Shown: positions 11,260-23,600, numbered from the stretch's first letter. The stretch is 64,000 bases of DNA from Petrosia ficiformis (GCA_947044365.1 OX345636.1:14916615-14980614); one strand, 5' to 3'. Program-made: numbers and translations. Notes: generated by a model from the letters alone, not told the origin.

Positions 11260-13667
11260 GTGTATAGTTTAATGTCATAATATTACACTTACAAGAAAAT
11301 AATATAAGCAAGAGAAGGATTATAATATATCTGAGCATAGTCAGTTCTTATATTAGATGATTACTTTATTATATGCATGAAATTGACTATATCCAGTACA
11401 GTTACTTCAGAGAAGTAACAAGAAATATTTTCGATGTCAGTTTGGTAGTGTATATAATGAGCATATGCTGCTCCCCATGAGATCAGTATATATAGTCGTT
11501 GGGTGGGTTTACCACTCTGTTTAGTACTGAAGATATGCAGTATTGAGGAAGAACATTAATATGACAGTAACTGTTCAAAAATTGGCTTATCTATATGTAA
11601 TACGAGGTAAACCAGGTAGCTTGAAGCTGATGGCACTTCCTGTAATTACATATACTGTAACTCAATTAATACATGACTATACTGTAACTCAATACGTACT
11701 TATACCACTATAGTGCATAGTGTTTAATGCTACCTACAAGCAAATAAAGTTAGATTTTGTCACATACACAAGAGAAAGATTATATATATATACTTACACT
11801 TCTGTGCATCATCAGTTCTTATATTACATCATTAGTTTACTCATGCATAAAATTGGCTATGTTTACTTCCTCTAGAAAATAATGTTTTCGTCGGGTAGTC
11901 TAATATGTGTGCTCCTCCTCCATAAAGAGGTTTAAAAGCACTGGGAGACCCATCTGTTATTACTTTCATGTTAATTGGGAATCAGTAGTGAAATTTATGC
12001 AACACTGAGCAAAAACATTAAATTAGAATATGGTGGTAACTGTTATACTGGGATCAGGTCTATTCCCAAAAATGGGATTATACATATTTTATAAGAACTT
12101 CCAGGTAGACCAGCTAGAAACCAATGAGATTTCCTGTCCAAAATAAAATCAAATTTAGGTTATAGCTACTGTAATTTGATATATATTACATGATTACTTT
12201 AGTACAATTACCTTCCTAGAAGTAACCGGAATCAAGTTGATTATCCATTTGGTAATTTAATGTGTGCACTGCTTCCCCATGAGAAAATTTGAAGGCTTTC
12301 GAAGACCCATCCATGATCACCTATAGTCTATGTGAGGATTAGTAGTAGTTGAGTGGATTTGCCACAGTTTACTATTGTATTGCATCATCAGTATAATTAC
12401 TTTACCCAACAAATTGGCTATGTCTATAGTACAATTACCTGCCCTAGAAGCTACAAGTTTAAGAAACATTTTAATTTTCCATTTAGTAGTCTAATGTGTG
12501 TGTTTTTCTTTATGATGAGGCGTCAAGGCTTTTGGATATCCATCTATGATTACCTTCAGTTCATGATTGTTACCTTTTGTGATCGAATTAGAATTGACCT
12601 CTAAGTATTAAGCCCCAATGGTAAACATTGATGAAGCCTTGTCTGAGCTCTTCCCCAGTCATTGTTGTGTCCATTCATCAGGCTTGTCCAATCCACAAGC
12701 TTGAAGCTAAACTACTCAACAGAATCTAGGCAAGTGCACTCTTTAACAGACTAGTTTGAAGCTCTAATTCAAACTTTGGAAATATACATCGACCAACCAC
12801 ACAACCTTAGCTGGAACTCCAAGGTCATGTGCAATGTTCTAATTAAAGTGAATGATAACTTCACAATTGCCGTTAGATTGTCAAATTAAAATTATTATTA
12901 GTCCATTACAAGCTTGCAATTACAATTGGGGTTAGGATTAGTTGATGGTACTGTGCATAACATTAATATGATGGTAACTGTTCGATGTTGCATGACTAGG
13001 AGTAGCCAGCTCTATTCCCAAAAATGGGCTTGTACGTATATATAATATATGATGACAAAAAATTGCTTATAGCTATATATATATATACTGTAACTTGATA
13101 TACATCTCTACTATAGTGCATAGTTTAATGTCATAATGTTATACTTGCAAGCAAATAAACAAAAATGTGACACGTGCACATAGGAGAAATGTTATCTATG
13201 CATCATCAGTGCTTATATTACATAATTACAAATTAAGTAATAAGAAACATTTTCATTTTCTAATTAAATATGGTTCATATTATACTTTACTGTAATGTAT
13301 AGTTCAGGTTAATTTAATTAATTAATACATGATTATATAATTATACTGTAAGTCAATACATATAGGGTGTCATAAGGTTATGCTTACAAGCCCATAATAG
13401 ACTTTTGACACGTGTCAAGAGAAGGATTATATGTGCATTATCCGTTCTTATATTACTTCATGAGTCATAAATATATACACAAGAGAAGGATTATATATGC
13501 ATCATCAGTTCTTATATTATACATAATTACTTTATGACTTTATGTCTAGCCAATTAGTTGGTAGTGATTAATTTATGAATTCATATTCTATTCATTTTAA
13601 AACTATCTGATTCTGTATCATTTAAGAAAAGTATTTTGAAAGTAATTACAGTTGATTTCAACACTGG

Positions 13668-13915
13668 TCTCATTTCCATACTCCCTTTCATTCCAATGAA
13701 TGTTGAAGGAGTGAGGGGATACCTAAACACAGTCTCATCCCCAGACGCAGAGTATGGGGATGAAGGTACATTTAATTAAACATAGTCTCATCCCAGATTC
13801 ACTCCATTCCAATTTTGAAGGAGTGAGGAGATACAAGGTCATAGTCTCATCCCCTGATTCCATTCAATCTAATTTTGGAGTATGGGCATGAGGCTACACT
13901 TAAACATAGGCTCAT
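13668..13915. repeat. Tandem repeat, about 60-bp unit, about four copies
   Basis: Units start with GTCTCATCCCC (13668, 13732, 13785, 13841 and a decayed 13908) and contain CATTCCAATTTTGAAGGAGTGAGG, or the related AGAGTATGGGGATGAAGGTA. Imperfect and diverged; no coding function seen. Confidence 0.65.
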
Positions 13916-14059
13916 GATGCACCTCAATGTCAAGAGATAGCTAAGACTATACGATTGTAATAGTATTTTCATATTTATTTAATTTGTAAAGGGTGTGGCC
14001 CTGCATGCTATTAGCCTAGTCACTGCCACGCTCTATGTGCAAAGACAGTCTGGAACAGT

Positions 14060-14182
14060 TGCTTCAAATTTTTGGTCCAAGTGTCAAACGTCTTTTTCAT
14101 TTAAAAAGAATGTTCATTGTAATGAACATCCTTTGTGAGTGGAAAGATGTTTGACGCTTGGACCAAGAATTTGAAACAACAT
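14060..14182. mobile_element. Foldback element
   Basis: Long inverted repeat: left arm GCTTCAAATTTTTGGTCCAA GTGTCAAACGTC, right arm GACGCTTGGACCAAGAATTT GAAAC, around a second hairpin AATGTTCATTGTAATGAACAT. No coding capacity. Confidence 0.7.
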
Positions 14183-14339
14183 CTTTCGTCCATAGGTCGT
14201 GGCATTCTGGGGACGAGACTAATTATAGTCTGCTTATCATCACAGTAGCTGCTGACAGACAGTCGAACCCACTTGCAAATTGCACTGATGTACAGGAAGG
14301 AAGTACATCGTTAATTACTTTAAATTTTACCGTTAATTG

Positions 14340-14460
14340 GTGCGAGCCTGAGGGATCCCCATTTAGTCAACTGAATGGCCGAACAAACGAACGTTGTTTG
14401 TACCTGAGTGTCCCTGGTTCGAATCCACCCAGTCCGGAAACCTTCTCGGATGGTAGCCGA
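14340..14460 (+). repeat. Possible tRNA-like SINE head
   Basis: Contains a strong RNA polymerase III box-B-like word (GGTTCGAATCC at about 14419) preceded by an ACAAAC...GTTTGT stem. The cloverleaf is incomplete: box A is weak and the acceptor pairing poor. A 108-codon ORF running over it is not convincing. Low-confidence SINE-derived sequence. Confidence 0.3.
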
Positions 14461-15192
14461 GGAAACGTACTCATGAATTTATAGGAGGGGCTCACGTAGG
14501 TAGATTAATGAAAAGTTTCGGACAGGCTGTTGAATTGCCGCAGCGCCAAATCTATGAAAACCACACCCATGGATATGATATCGATACTTGCCTACACAGA
14601 AGGCTACGTGCTGATGAACATATTAAGAGCCATTATATTCTCATGATCACCTTGTTTAACCACATTCATTTGCACCTAAGATCATGACTGATTATATTTC
14701 ACTTATTAGTTTACTGAAAGCAACCACTAATACCTGCATGATTAGTCTGAATAGTGGGAGCCTGAGCAAGCCACATTTAGTGTGGTCAACTTCACAATAT
14801 TTGTTTAGCTTGAAGCTGAGGGTCTCTGGTTGGATAATGATACCTACTGTGCCATTGCATTTTTTCTTTTAGATTTGGAGAAGAAAGTCCCTTGTTCCAC
14901 TCCCCCTCAGTTGTCTGGTTTGAATTCTAACAACTTTGGAGCTGAAGGTTTGCATCCTTTTTTATGCCATCATAAATACCCATGTACTATTTCACCATGA
15001 TGCATTAATTTTCATTAAACACGATACATATATTGAGAAAACATTATCCCTATAATTGTTTTGCGATGATTACATTATCAATCGGGTAGGTATAAAACGC
15101 GGATCACGGATCAGAAATAATATTAATTTCTATTAATTAAATCATGTGACTGGTTATTCCATCATTGAATAAACAGGTATATTATATAACCA

Positions 15193-15356
15193 TGATAGGC
15201 CTGCCTCGCAGCGCTCGGTAACTAATAGCTTTAGCCACCTTCATGGAGGGCTCGCGCTACGCGCTCATCCCTAGTTTCGACAACACGAATCATGCATGAT
15301 CCGTGAAGGTGGCTAAAGCTATTAGTTACCGAGCGCAGCTAGGCAGTAGGCCGATC
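15193..15356. mobile_element. Perfect-arm hairpin inside the Mutator-like element
   Basis: Arms carrying GCTCGGTAACTAATAGCTTT AGCCACCTTCA are repeated in inverted order (TGAAGGTGGCTAAAGCTATT AGTTACCGAGC) around a CG-rich loop (GGGCTCGCGCTACGCGCTCA). It is probably an independent foldback MITE; no clear target duplication. Confidence 0.75.
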
Positions 15357-15681
15357 ATTGTTAGGTTATCATCATAACAAGGTTATATACAGTGGAACCT
15401 CTAATAACGAAACTTCTCTTTAACAAAAACCTCTGCATATTGAAAATATTGCAATGTACCGACTTGTTTTCCTATTTAAATGATGATAATGCAACCTCCC
15501 TTTAACGAAAACTTCTCTGTTACGAAATAACGAAAGCCTTTACTACACCTAGTCTGGCGAGCAGACCTTTCGCTTCCGCTTTTACATTGGGACGGGGCGG
15601 AGGAAAGGTCTGGAGACTCTTGACATGATTTCATGGGCTCTGCAGGAATGTTGATAGAGCCAATGAAATGCGAGTAGTCAC

Positions 15682-15821
15682 ATGACTCTAGCCACAAACA
15701 CGCTAATTAACACAAGTTACGGGATTAAAATCGAAGAGGCAATCCAGACGGCAGCTGAAGAGCTAGGTTACTCGAATTTACGAGTAAAACAGAAGGAGGC
15801 AATAATGCACTATCTACAAGG
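15682..15821 (+). pseudogene. RecQ-type helicase first exon, captured in a transposon
   Basis: Open from an ATG at 15682 to CTACAAG, followed after the MITE by GTAAAC, which reads as a splice donor (phase 1). The end reads EEAIQTAAEELGYSNLRVKQ followed by KEAIMHYLQG. This matches the segment just before the Walker A motif in RecQ-like ATP-dependent DNA helicases (G...LR.KQ.EAI..L.G). No helicase motif I-VI follows. The exon lies between the inverted ends of the 15550-16672 element and is split at its 3' end by a MITE. It may be transcribed as a chimera but cannot make a helicase. Confidence 0.6.
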
Positions 15822-16284
15822 CAGTGGCGTATCTACAGCAGGGCCTGGCAGGGCACAGGCCCTGCCAAAAATATTTAGGGCCCATGTCTAGCAGGGCACA
15901 GGTCCTGAGGCCCTATCTATAATACTTAGTGCCAGTGATTCTTTCTTTACAAGGCAGGTAGTATTTTAGAAAGTACTGACCTGTGAGTAGTTACTAAATT
16001 TCTCTGACCTGACCAGGCTCATCTATGATCATTAGCAAACTATCTACAACGGGTTAAAATTAGCTTTTAATAGACTAGATCTAGCTAGTTATTAAATAAT
16101 TTTTTAACTCGTAATAATTAACACCACCATGATCTGAGTAAACAGCTGACTTTAAGGTCATTTATATTCGTAAAACCACACCCCTTATGAATAATTAATG
16201 ATGCCAAAAAAAATTTTCGGCTCGCTTCGCTAGCCGCTTAGTTCTTCGTGCCCTACTGAACCCAGTGTTCTAGATACGCCACTG
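15822..16284. mobile_element. hAT-type MITE, innermost insertion
   Basis: Termini CAGTGGCGTATCTACAGC and GTTCTAGATACGCCACTG are inverted. Perfect 8-bp duplication CTACAAGG at 15814-15821 and 16285-16292. 463 bp, no coding capacity. It sits at the 3' border of the captured RecQ-like exon. Confidence 0.9.
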
Positions 16285-17651
16285 CTACAAGGTAAACAAA
16301 GAAATGGTCCATCTGAGGAACAGCTGTTTGAAGGTAATCTTACTACACCAGCAAGGCCTAGTCTAGTGGCTTCGACTTTCAATAATTCTAGAACTGTACA
16401 AGATTGATGCTCTGTACAACCTCCTTCTTTTATTTGCAGACGGCAAACTCACCAAATAGAGACAGCATTTCATCGTGACTCGACGATAAATTATAAACAT
16501 GCTCGGTGCGCTGAGGCGCAAGGCGTGGTGAAATCAGATCATGTGACACATGGATTGATTACATTCCAACGGCCCATGAAATCATGTCAAGAGTCTCCAG
16601 ACCTTTCCTCCGCCCCGTCCCAATGTAAAAGCGGAAGCGGAAGCGGAAGCGAAAGGTCTGCTCGCCAGACTATACTACACCAAGTTCGATTTTCACTTCC
16701 ATTAACGAAAGAGGTGTGGCTACGCATGCGCACATCTACATATCTACCTATATGGTTAATAATAAAACAACAGTCTAAAGTAAATTTTGAGTTGTGGAGA
16801 GAGGCAAATAGCTCTTTAAGTTTCTTGACACTTCAAGATCGTAACCAGCACTATTAACTTTGTCTCCTGTCACTGTGGCAAATCCCTTGTTGTAATCTCA
16901 CTGGAGAAAATAGGTTACTGCTACAGAAATATTTAGAGGAATGTGGCCAACTATATATACAACCATCTTTCAACACAGCAACTGCTGATCTGTCTTTGAC
17001 ATTATCAGGCTCTCTTCTCAAGAGCATTTCTTCCCCAATTAACTAAGCCAGACACTGTAACCATCAATAATTTTGTTGTTTCATGATAAGTAATATTAAA
17101 ACCTCTCTTTAATGAAAACCTCTTAATAATGAAAAAATTTGGCTGTCCCAAAAGTTACATTATTTGGAAGTTCCACTGTATTTGTTTTATTCTATTTACC
17201 AACCTGTTTATTATTTCAATGATGGAATAACCAGTCACATGATTTAATAGAAATTAATATTATTCTGATCCGTGTTTTATACCTACCCTTATCAATCACT
17301 GCTGATGGCACTACCTTTCTGTCACAGTGTGTACTCAAAAACTTAAAAAGTGTAATTGCAGTCATAGAAACACAGATCTTTGATGAAACTGAAGTACTCC
17401 TTCAAGGTTCTAAATGATGACTTCGTGTCTGAAACTTACTTGTTAAAGTTTCTTGCATCTGATCATCATTATTCTGTTTCTCAGCAGTTTGTTCTACACA
17501 CCACACCCATTAATTGACGGAGCACCCCCGGAATATCGAATACCTCACGCAATAGTCTCGCATCGAGGCCAATAAAAAAAAGTATATTGGAAATGATAAC
17601 TAAAAATTACAAAAAAAAATTATAATCAAAAATTAATTACAGTACTTATTA

Positions 17652-17914
17652 TTATTTTGTTAAATACATTTCTTCAATTTTGTCAGCAACTGCTCCTTCA
17701 TTCATTTTGCGTAACACATTCCTCAATGCACTCCATGTGGCATTACCTGAGCTAATCCAAGAATTCAACATTTTTTGTCGACAGCGCTTAATATCACCAG
17801 GATAATTTTTCTCAATTGTTTCGAGCTCTTCATATGTTAACCGTAGATATAGACCAAGTGTAAACCAGTCTACGACCTCATTGGTAGCCGTTATTACTTC
17901 TGGAAGATCCATTC
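17652..17914 (-). CDS. Gene A terminal exon: death domain
   Basis: Phase-1 exon after an acceptor at 17915-17916, ending in TAA at 17652-17654. It encodes about 87 residues. GMDLPEVITATNEVVDWFTL opens helix 1, with the family Trp in NSWISSGNATW and a closing VADKIEEMY helix. Death domains oligomerise with other death folds in apoptosis and innate-immune complexes. Gene B has no counterpart at its 3' end; there an unrelated exon is used. Confidence 0.8.
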
Positions 17915-20657
17915 CTATTATTATACATATAATTATGGTATAAAATTTATTGTAATGATTGTCAACAAAATTAATTATGTTTTGGGGATACAAATCATGA
18001 ATAATTGATTAGGTACAATATATATTTATTTCAATATTGATCGAAATGATATATACATGTAATTATACATTGTTATAGTTCACAAATAAACATTTTGTTG
18101 AATATTATTTGTGTTAAAGTGCTACAGTTAAAAACAAGGAACTTGCTTGAAAATGAATTTTCACATCAAAAATCTCAAGATAAGTATTCTAGTAGTTCAT
18201 ATGTGTTGCTTTCAAAGAACACATCAAGGTATTAAGTAGTAATCCTTCAAGATCCTCAAAACAGCCTAAAAGGGTTGCTCATCTGTCCAAAATTTACTAT
18301 GCTTTCTCTATTTTGCTGTCAATTTTACAAAATGTCAGCCATTACTTGTATGAATTTACATGGCAAAAAAAATACACCTATTATAACCTTATTAGGAAGT
18401 TTATCAATGACGTGAACTTAAAACGTCATTTCATACACAAAATGATACTATAATATCATACACATACCTTGTAGCTTACTCTCATGTATACCTGATAAAT
18501 AGAAAGATTATTATTTATGGCAAGTACAATAATAATAATAATTATTGGGGGGAAAAAAACATTTTAGATAACATTCTTATTTACAAATAAAAAGTATGTA
18601 CGTGTAAGGATATCAAAACTGAAAACCTAGCTAGCAAGTTTGGGATGGCAACAAAATTAAACTAGCTGGGTTGTAATTGCTCCAATTACATAATTTATGC
18701 CTTTTTTTACCTTGTGGTTGTTTGTAGTGATCAAACACTAACTGTGATTTCTGTTTTGATGTTTGTTCTGAGAAAAATAAAATGGATTGACATCTCTGCA
18801 TTAGTAAATAGTTACAATGCTTTATAAAAGTAGAATTGTAAGGTGAAAATAATGTGTTCTGTCATTATCACATTATGCATATTCAATTTATCACAAATCA
18901 GAAAACAACTTTTATTAAACAAAGAAAACCAGACATTTTGACTACTTTACAGCAGTCTTCATCAGTGGTATGGAATGCATTACGACAGCTATTATATAAC
19001 ACATAAATAGGAAGTGATGTCACTGGCATCCTGGACCTGAGATTTGGCCATGGAATAGACCAGGGTCAAGTAAACCCAGGTACACTTTTAACCCACCCTT
19101 GCTCCAGTATTTACACATGTATATTTGGCCCAGGCTAAATTATACCAGACTAAATGTGTTAGTGAAATGCAGTATGAGTGCTGGCCTGTTGACCTTGGTG
19201 TAGAATTTCTATCCCACATGATGTTATGTATACAAGTGTAAATTTACACCCACATTACAGCATATTGACCTTTTAAACCTGAGGAGACCATGCTCCCAGA
19301 CTCCCCTACACAAAGTGTGTTATGCACACTGTACTCTGCCCCCCTTCCCCCACCTTTAATTGCTTAACCCACTTTTTGCCCCACCCCCTTGGGTACATTC
19401 CAGAAAATTCTCTGCTAGCCATACCAAGGATGTTACTTCCCTGTTTATGAATTATATAAATAGCCATCATAATACATTCACTTCAATTCATACTACTGAT
19501 GAAGACTGCTGTAAAGCAGTCGAAGCATCTGTTTTTTTTTTTGGTAAAATAAAACGTTGCTTTCTGGCTTTAGTGACTGAACTAACCTAACATTGATTTT
19601 GTCATTATGAACATACATAGTTAAATAAGTCTAAACAATAACATTTTACAAGCGAAAGATAATTATATCTCACACTTGGAAGTGTTTAAGAGAGACAATA
19701 AAAACAGCAGTTGTGGAGCAAAGTATATTATTACCTTGACTGTGAAATGTTGGTATTGGTCTTGTAATAACAATGGTCTTCTCTTTAACTATTCCCTTAA
19801 TAGCAGTAGGATATCGAAGATTTCCAGAAGTCACATCATCAGCATATAAAGATACCCTACACATTGGTATATCAGGATAGATGTGTACATCAGAACTATC
19901 AGTTGATTCTTGTAAATGTAATTCTTGAGTGCCCAGCAAATCAATCTCTTCCTTTGAAATCTGTCCATCAAAATGAAAGACAATTAAATAAAGAAGTCTA
20001 AACTTACATGTATAGGACTTACCTCACATGGCAATTTGTGTGGTTGAACAGACCAACCATTGCTAACAATATCTTTATTAGGAAAACTCAAAACAATAGA
20101 AGGATCAACTGAGTGATGAGAACCTTGACTATCTTGTTTAAATCTGAATTTGAATGCATCGTCTTTCTCAAGGTGTGACAATTCTTTCACGATATACTGT
20201 TTAAGAGGAAAAGATTGATTGATTTTAAAATAGTAATACATATCTCACAAGTAATGTGATATAGTTAAATCAGAAATTCCAACTTAATATAATTATATAC
20301 AGGCTTTCATTTAGAAAAATTGTCAAGGGGGGGCAAAAGTTGAATGTTGAGAACTTTGGGGGGGCGATGTATAGGGTTGGTGTTGTCTGCACACCAACTG
20401 CCTAGGGGGGTGTGGGGGCATGCTCCCCCAGGGATTTTTTTGGTGTTAGACTCTCTGAGGTCATTTCTGGTGCATTTTCAGACCACAATGATGTAACTGT
20501 TTGAGATACTATTTTTGGAATCTAAACCCAAAATAGTTGTATTCAGCTAACTATTAACATTAAAAATATTTTTGGGCAACCAAATTCCCAAGGGGGGGCA
20601 AAACTCTAGCAAGGTGAATGCCCCCCCCCCCGCCCCCCCCCCCTAAATGAAACCCTG

Positions 20658-20688
<31 letters not shown>

Positions 20689-23600
20689 TTGCATCATGTA
20701 TATGACTATGCATGTTAGGTAAGGTGCGTCATTCTGGAGGGCTTGGTCAATTATTGGGCCTAGTGTGTAATAGAACGCATGTTCAAGCAAGCAGGAGGAA
20801 AGCTGCTTACGTAGAAATAGCTACATGTACATGTATTCCTAAAGTTCTACAAGATCCTTTAAAAAGTAAGGAGATTACTGAGTAGATAGTCAAACTAATA
20901 ACTATAATAGGCTATTGTGTGTGTTTCAGGCACGAGAAGGTCATGATTACTCAATACTGACACAAAAAGCAGGATACTTTTGTCTTCATATATCTTTTTT
21001 TGTTATTAAATGGTTCTCAACAAACACGTTATAGGTACAATTTTCTTATATATAATTGTTTTTCACTGGTCGAAAATCTATCCAGTCACTTTTTTCAGCT
21101 TTTTAAAGCTTCTTGTATGAATATAATTATTTCAGATAGAACAGCTACTACTTCCTGATTTAACATAGCCTAAAGCTTAAATGCAACTTTCATCCTGCTG
21201 CTCTGTAAAGGGAGGGAGGGTCTATTTGTTGTGTCACTAGATTTCCGACCAGTGAAAAACATCAGGAACAAATGGCAAGATATCTCTACCATTCTATACT
21301 TGGCATATGGTTATGTACAAGTGTAATGCTAGTCTTACTTCAAGGTTCTATCTACAGATTAAGATTAACATGCAATTTATCTCATAGACGTTATATCATG
21401 CTGTAAGACATGGCACATGGTGATCAGTTATTGTTGGGTATTCATACATATTACTTATTTGCAAGACTAGAATATCCATAAGTTATACCAGTTACTAAAA
21501 ATGTAATTACCATAAAAAAAAATACTATAACACTTGCTGGATACATGTCCTTCTCTGGACTTGTAGTGCATCTCCAGCTTTGATACTTCCCAGTATCTGG
21601 AGGCATGATAACATAATCATTATAATTATCTACCTTTATATGCACTTCCAAGTGTTTTATAGCAACAAACTGGAATTGCCACACATGTCCTGAGACCATT
21701 TTATAGAAAGTGTGAGCACGATAAATTTGGTTATTGTCATCTGAAAGAAAAGATCATACTAAATTTAATCAGCAAAACCATAATAATTATACTAGAATAA
21801 TAAATATATATATTTCAATAAAAATGAAAGATGTAGGGACGTCAAAACCCCCCAAAATTATGCAAACAAGATTGGGATGGTACTAGCACAGGAGGTTAAT
21901 GTACATATGATTCAAAATTAAACAAAGCACCGTCAAATAATCCTACATTAGTACCTACACGACAATAAAGCAAAAGACAAAGAGCTGTACTTATGTAGAG
22001 TTATATTGAAGTGGATAGTTTAATGACCCTACATTAACCTCCTGTGATATTACCATCCCAACCTTGTTTGTATACTTTTGCTGTTTTGATGTCCCTTTAC
22101 ATCTTTCATTTTTATGGAAAGTGTTTTTGAGTTTTCTCCATTGATGTTTTCTGAATGGTTGATAATTTGCGAATAGTCTTTTAGATTATAAAAACACTTT
22201 TCTGTAAAAAAAAGGATTTGTCTGGAAAAAATAATGACGATGAACCAGTTTTGCCAGTCACCAGACACACCTTAAAGAAGGTCTTCAGCGTATCTGGAAG
22301 ATGTTGTTAGTCATAAAAACACTAGATATCAAAAGGTATGTGAGTATTAAGACTTATCTCCATATATTAGTAGATATATCAGCTTATTCCTTGGAATTGA
22401 AATGTAAGGGCGGCCATTTTTTTCCCATGCCATCCATACATACATACATGTAGAGTACTACCATATGTAATCACTTCATCATCCAGTAAAATTAATAAAT
22501 AAATATGAAAATAATAATACAATTTTTGGGTTGAATATAAATCCTTGATAAAAATGGTAAGTGTATCAAAATTGCAAAGCTAATTATTTTTTAATAACAA
22601 ATAATACCTGTTGTCTGTTCTGTCTGGGTGTTCTTGGATTCCAAACGTCTTGTAGGCTGAGTATTTGGTTCTGTTTGTTGATCACCAGGTAACTGGTTCT
22701 CACTCATGCTAGAGCATTCTTTCGAATCACTGTGACCAACCTGCAGCTCATTAGGACAAACATGTTCATCATCCTTAGATACGTGATGAAACTCATCAGC
22801 TTCAGTACTGATATGCTCTACATTCTCCACATCTTCACCATCTTCTTGATTTTCTCCTTCTTCTGTTGAAGTATCTGAACCGTTAGATGAACCTTTGTTA
22901 TCGGAATAGGGCTCTGCCTTGACAATGGCTTCGATAGAAAACTCAGCTTGCCATAATGCTGCATAGCGAGTGTTAATTACAAACTCTCCTCCTTTTTGTA
23001 GCTCAAACAGGTAAGGCATTCCAAGTTGCGTCTGATGGGCCTTAATGAAATGAAGATGTTTTGTCTGTCTTTCATTTTCAAGCAATAGACAATGCTGTAA
23101 CTCGGTTTTAACATGTTTTCGGAACTTCCTTGATGCAGATATTGCATAGTAAGCACTCACAAGCTTTGTACGTTTTGGTAGTCTGAATCTACCAGCAATA
23201 AGAGCTTTCACTGCCACGGCACATGTCTCGGTGGGTAAAAGAGCTCCTTCTGGTACAAACAACCTAAACCCACATTCGTTCCAGTTGAAGAATTGCTCAG
23301 TGTCACCTTGAACATTGAAAACAATTTCGTCAACCACGAGCACCATGTAGTAAATCTATGAAAACAGAAATAGCAAGGGTAAAAATCAATATATGAAACT
23401 AAATCCAATCACCAGAACGAGAGAAAGAAACAATAACTACACACTATACAGTTTGCAAATTTATGCTTTACATTTTATAGTGAGGTTATTTACAACATAC
23501 ACTGTATACTCAGAATAAGACTCTTAATAATTGCATGTGTCTATTAATTTGATATACCCATGGATAGTTTAAACACATTTATAGTTTTATAATTATTGAA

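Larger units (their letters stand above)
9960..13560. repeat. Degenerate large-unit tandem repeats, intergenic
   Basis: A composite block recurs about seven times with strong decay. It has TATAGTTTAATGTCATAATG, then ACTTACAAGCAAATAA, AGAGAAGGATTATAT, GCATCATCAGTTCTTATATT, a block like AATTGGCTATGTCTAGTACA, and TGTGTGCTTCTCCCCATGAG. The AGAGAAGGATTATAT marker occurs near 10204, 10496, 11313, 11771, 13174, 13419 and 13484. Spacing varies from 65 to 1400 bp because of deletions and insertions. No coding signal; it fills the interval upstream of the receptor gene. Confidence 0.65.
15550..16672. mobile_element. Second Mutator-like element (9-bp TSD) carrying a host-type exon
   Basis: Inverted termini of about 90 bp: TAGTCTGGCGAGCAGACCTT at the left and AAGGTCTGCTCGCCAGACTA at the right, each continuing through CGCTTCCGCTTTTACATTGG GACGGGGCGGAGG. 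The right copy has extra GGAAGC units. Perfect 9-bp duplication TACTACACC at 15541-15549 and 16673-16681. The interior holds a RecQ-helicase-like exon rather than a transposase, the design of a Pack-MULE. Confidence 0.8.
15390..17178. mobile_element. Tigger/pogo-like element with TA target site, split by an insertion
   Basis: Left end CAGTGGAACCTCTAATAACG and right end, in reverse complement, CAGTGGAACTTCCAAATAAT. Both are flanked by TA (15388-15389 and 17179-17180). The CAGTGGAACCTCT terminus with TA duplication is typical of pogo/Tigger-type mariner elements. The body contains repeated CCTCTCTTTAACGAAAAC words and no intact transposase. The 1123-bp element at 15550-16672 is inserted in it. 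Confidence 0.7.
15084..17288. mobile_element. Mutator-like (9-bp TSD) element, outer member of a nested stack
   Basis: Inverted termini of roughly 95 bp start GGGTAGGTATAAAACGCGGA at the left. The right end is its mirror, TTTTATACCTACCC preceded by the GGTTATTCCATCATTGAA word in reverse complement. Perfect 9-bp duplication TTATCAATC at 15075-15083 and 17289-17297. The surrounding repeat exists elsewhere without the insert. The long inverted termini and 9-bp TSD point to Mutator-like; no transposase is present. Confidence 0.8.
15015..17560 (-). mobile_element. Variant-2 copy of the GGCCCGTAGGGCC-end family, interrupted by nested insertions
   Basis: The left part (TATTGAGAAAACATTATCCC, then GTTTTGCGATGATTACATTA) and the right part from 17289 (GCTGATGGCACTACCTTTCTG, then GAAGTACTCCTTCAAGGTTC, and CCATTAATTGACGGAGC) are the two halves of one repeat. 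The intact form is seen at 26032-26975, 43036-43540 and 58105-58538. They are separated by the 2205-bp element at 15084-17288. The distal end with GGCCCGTAGGGCC is missing. Confidence 0.7.

Noticed and set aside
14158..14484. 108-codon plus-strand ORF
   Set aside because: It begins inside a foldback arm and runs across a box-B-containing SINE-like stretch; no domain.
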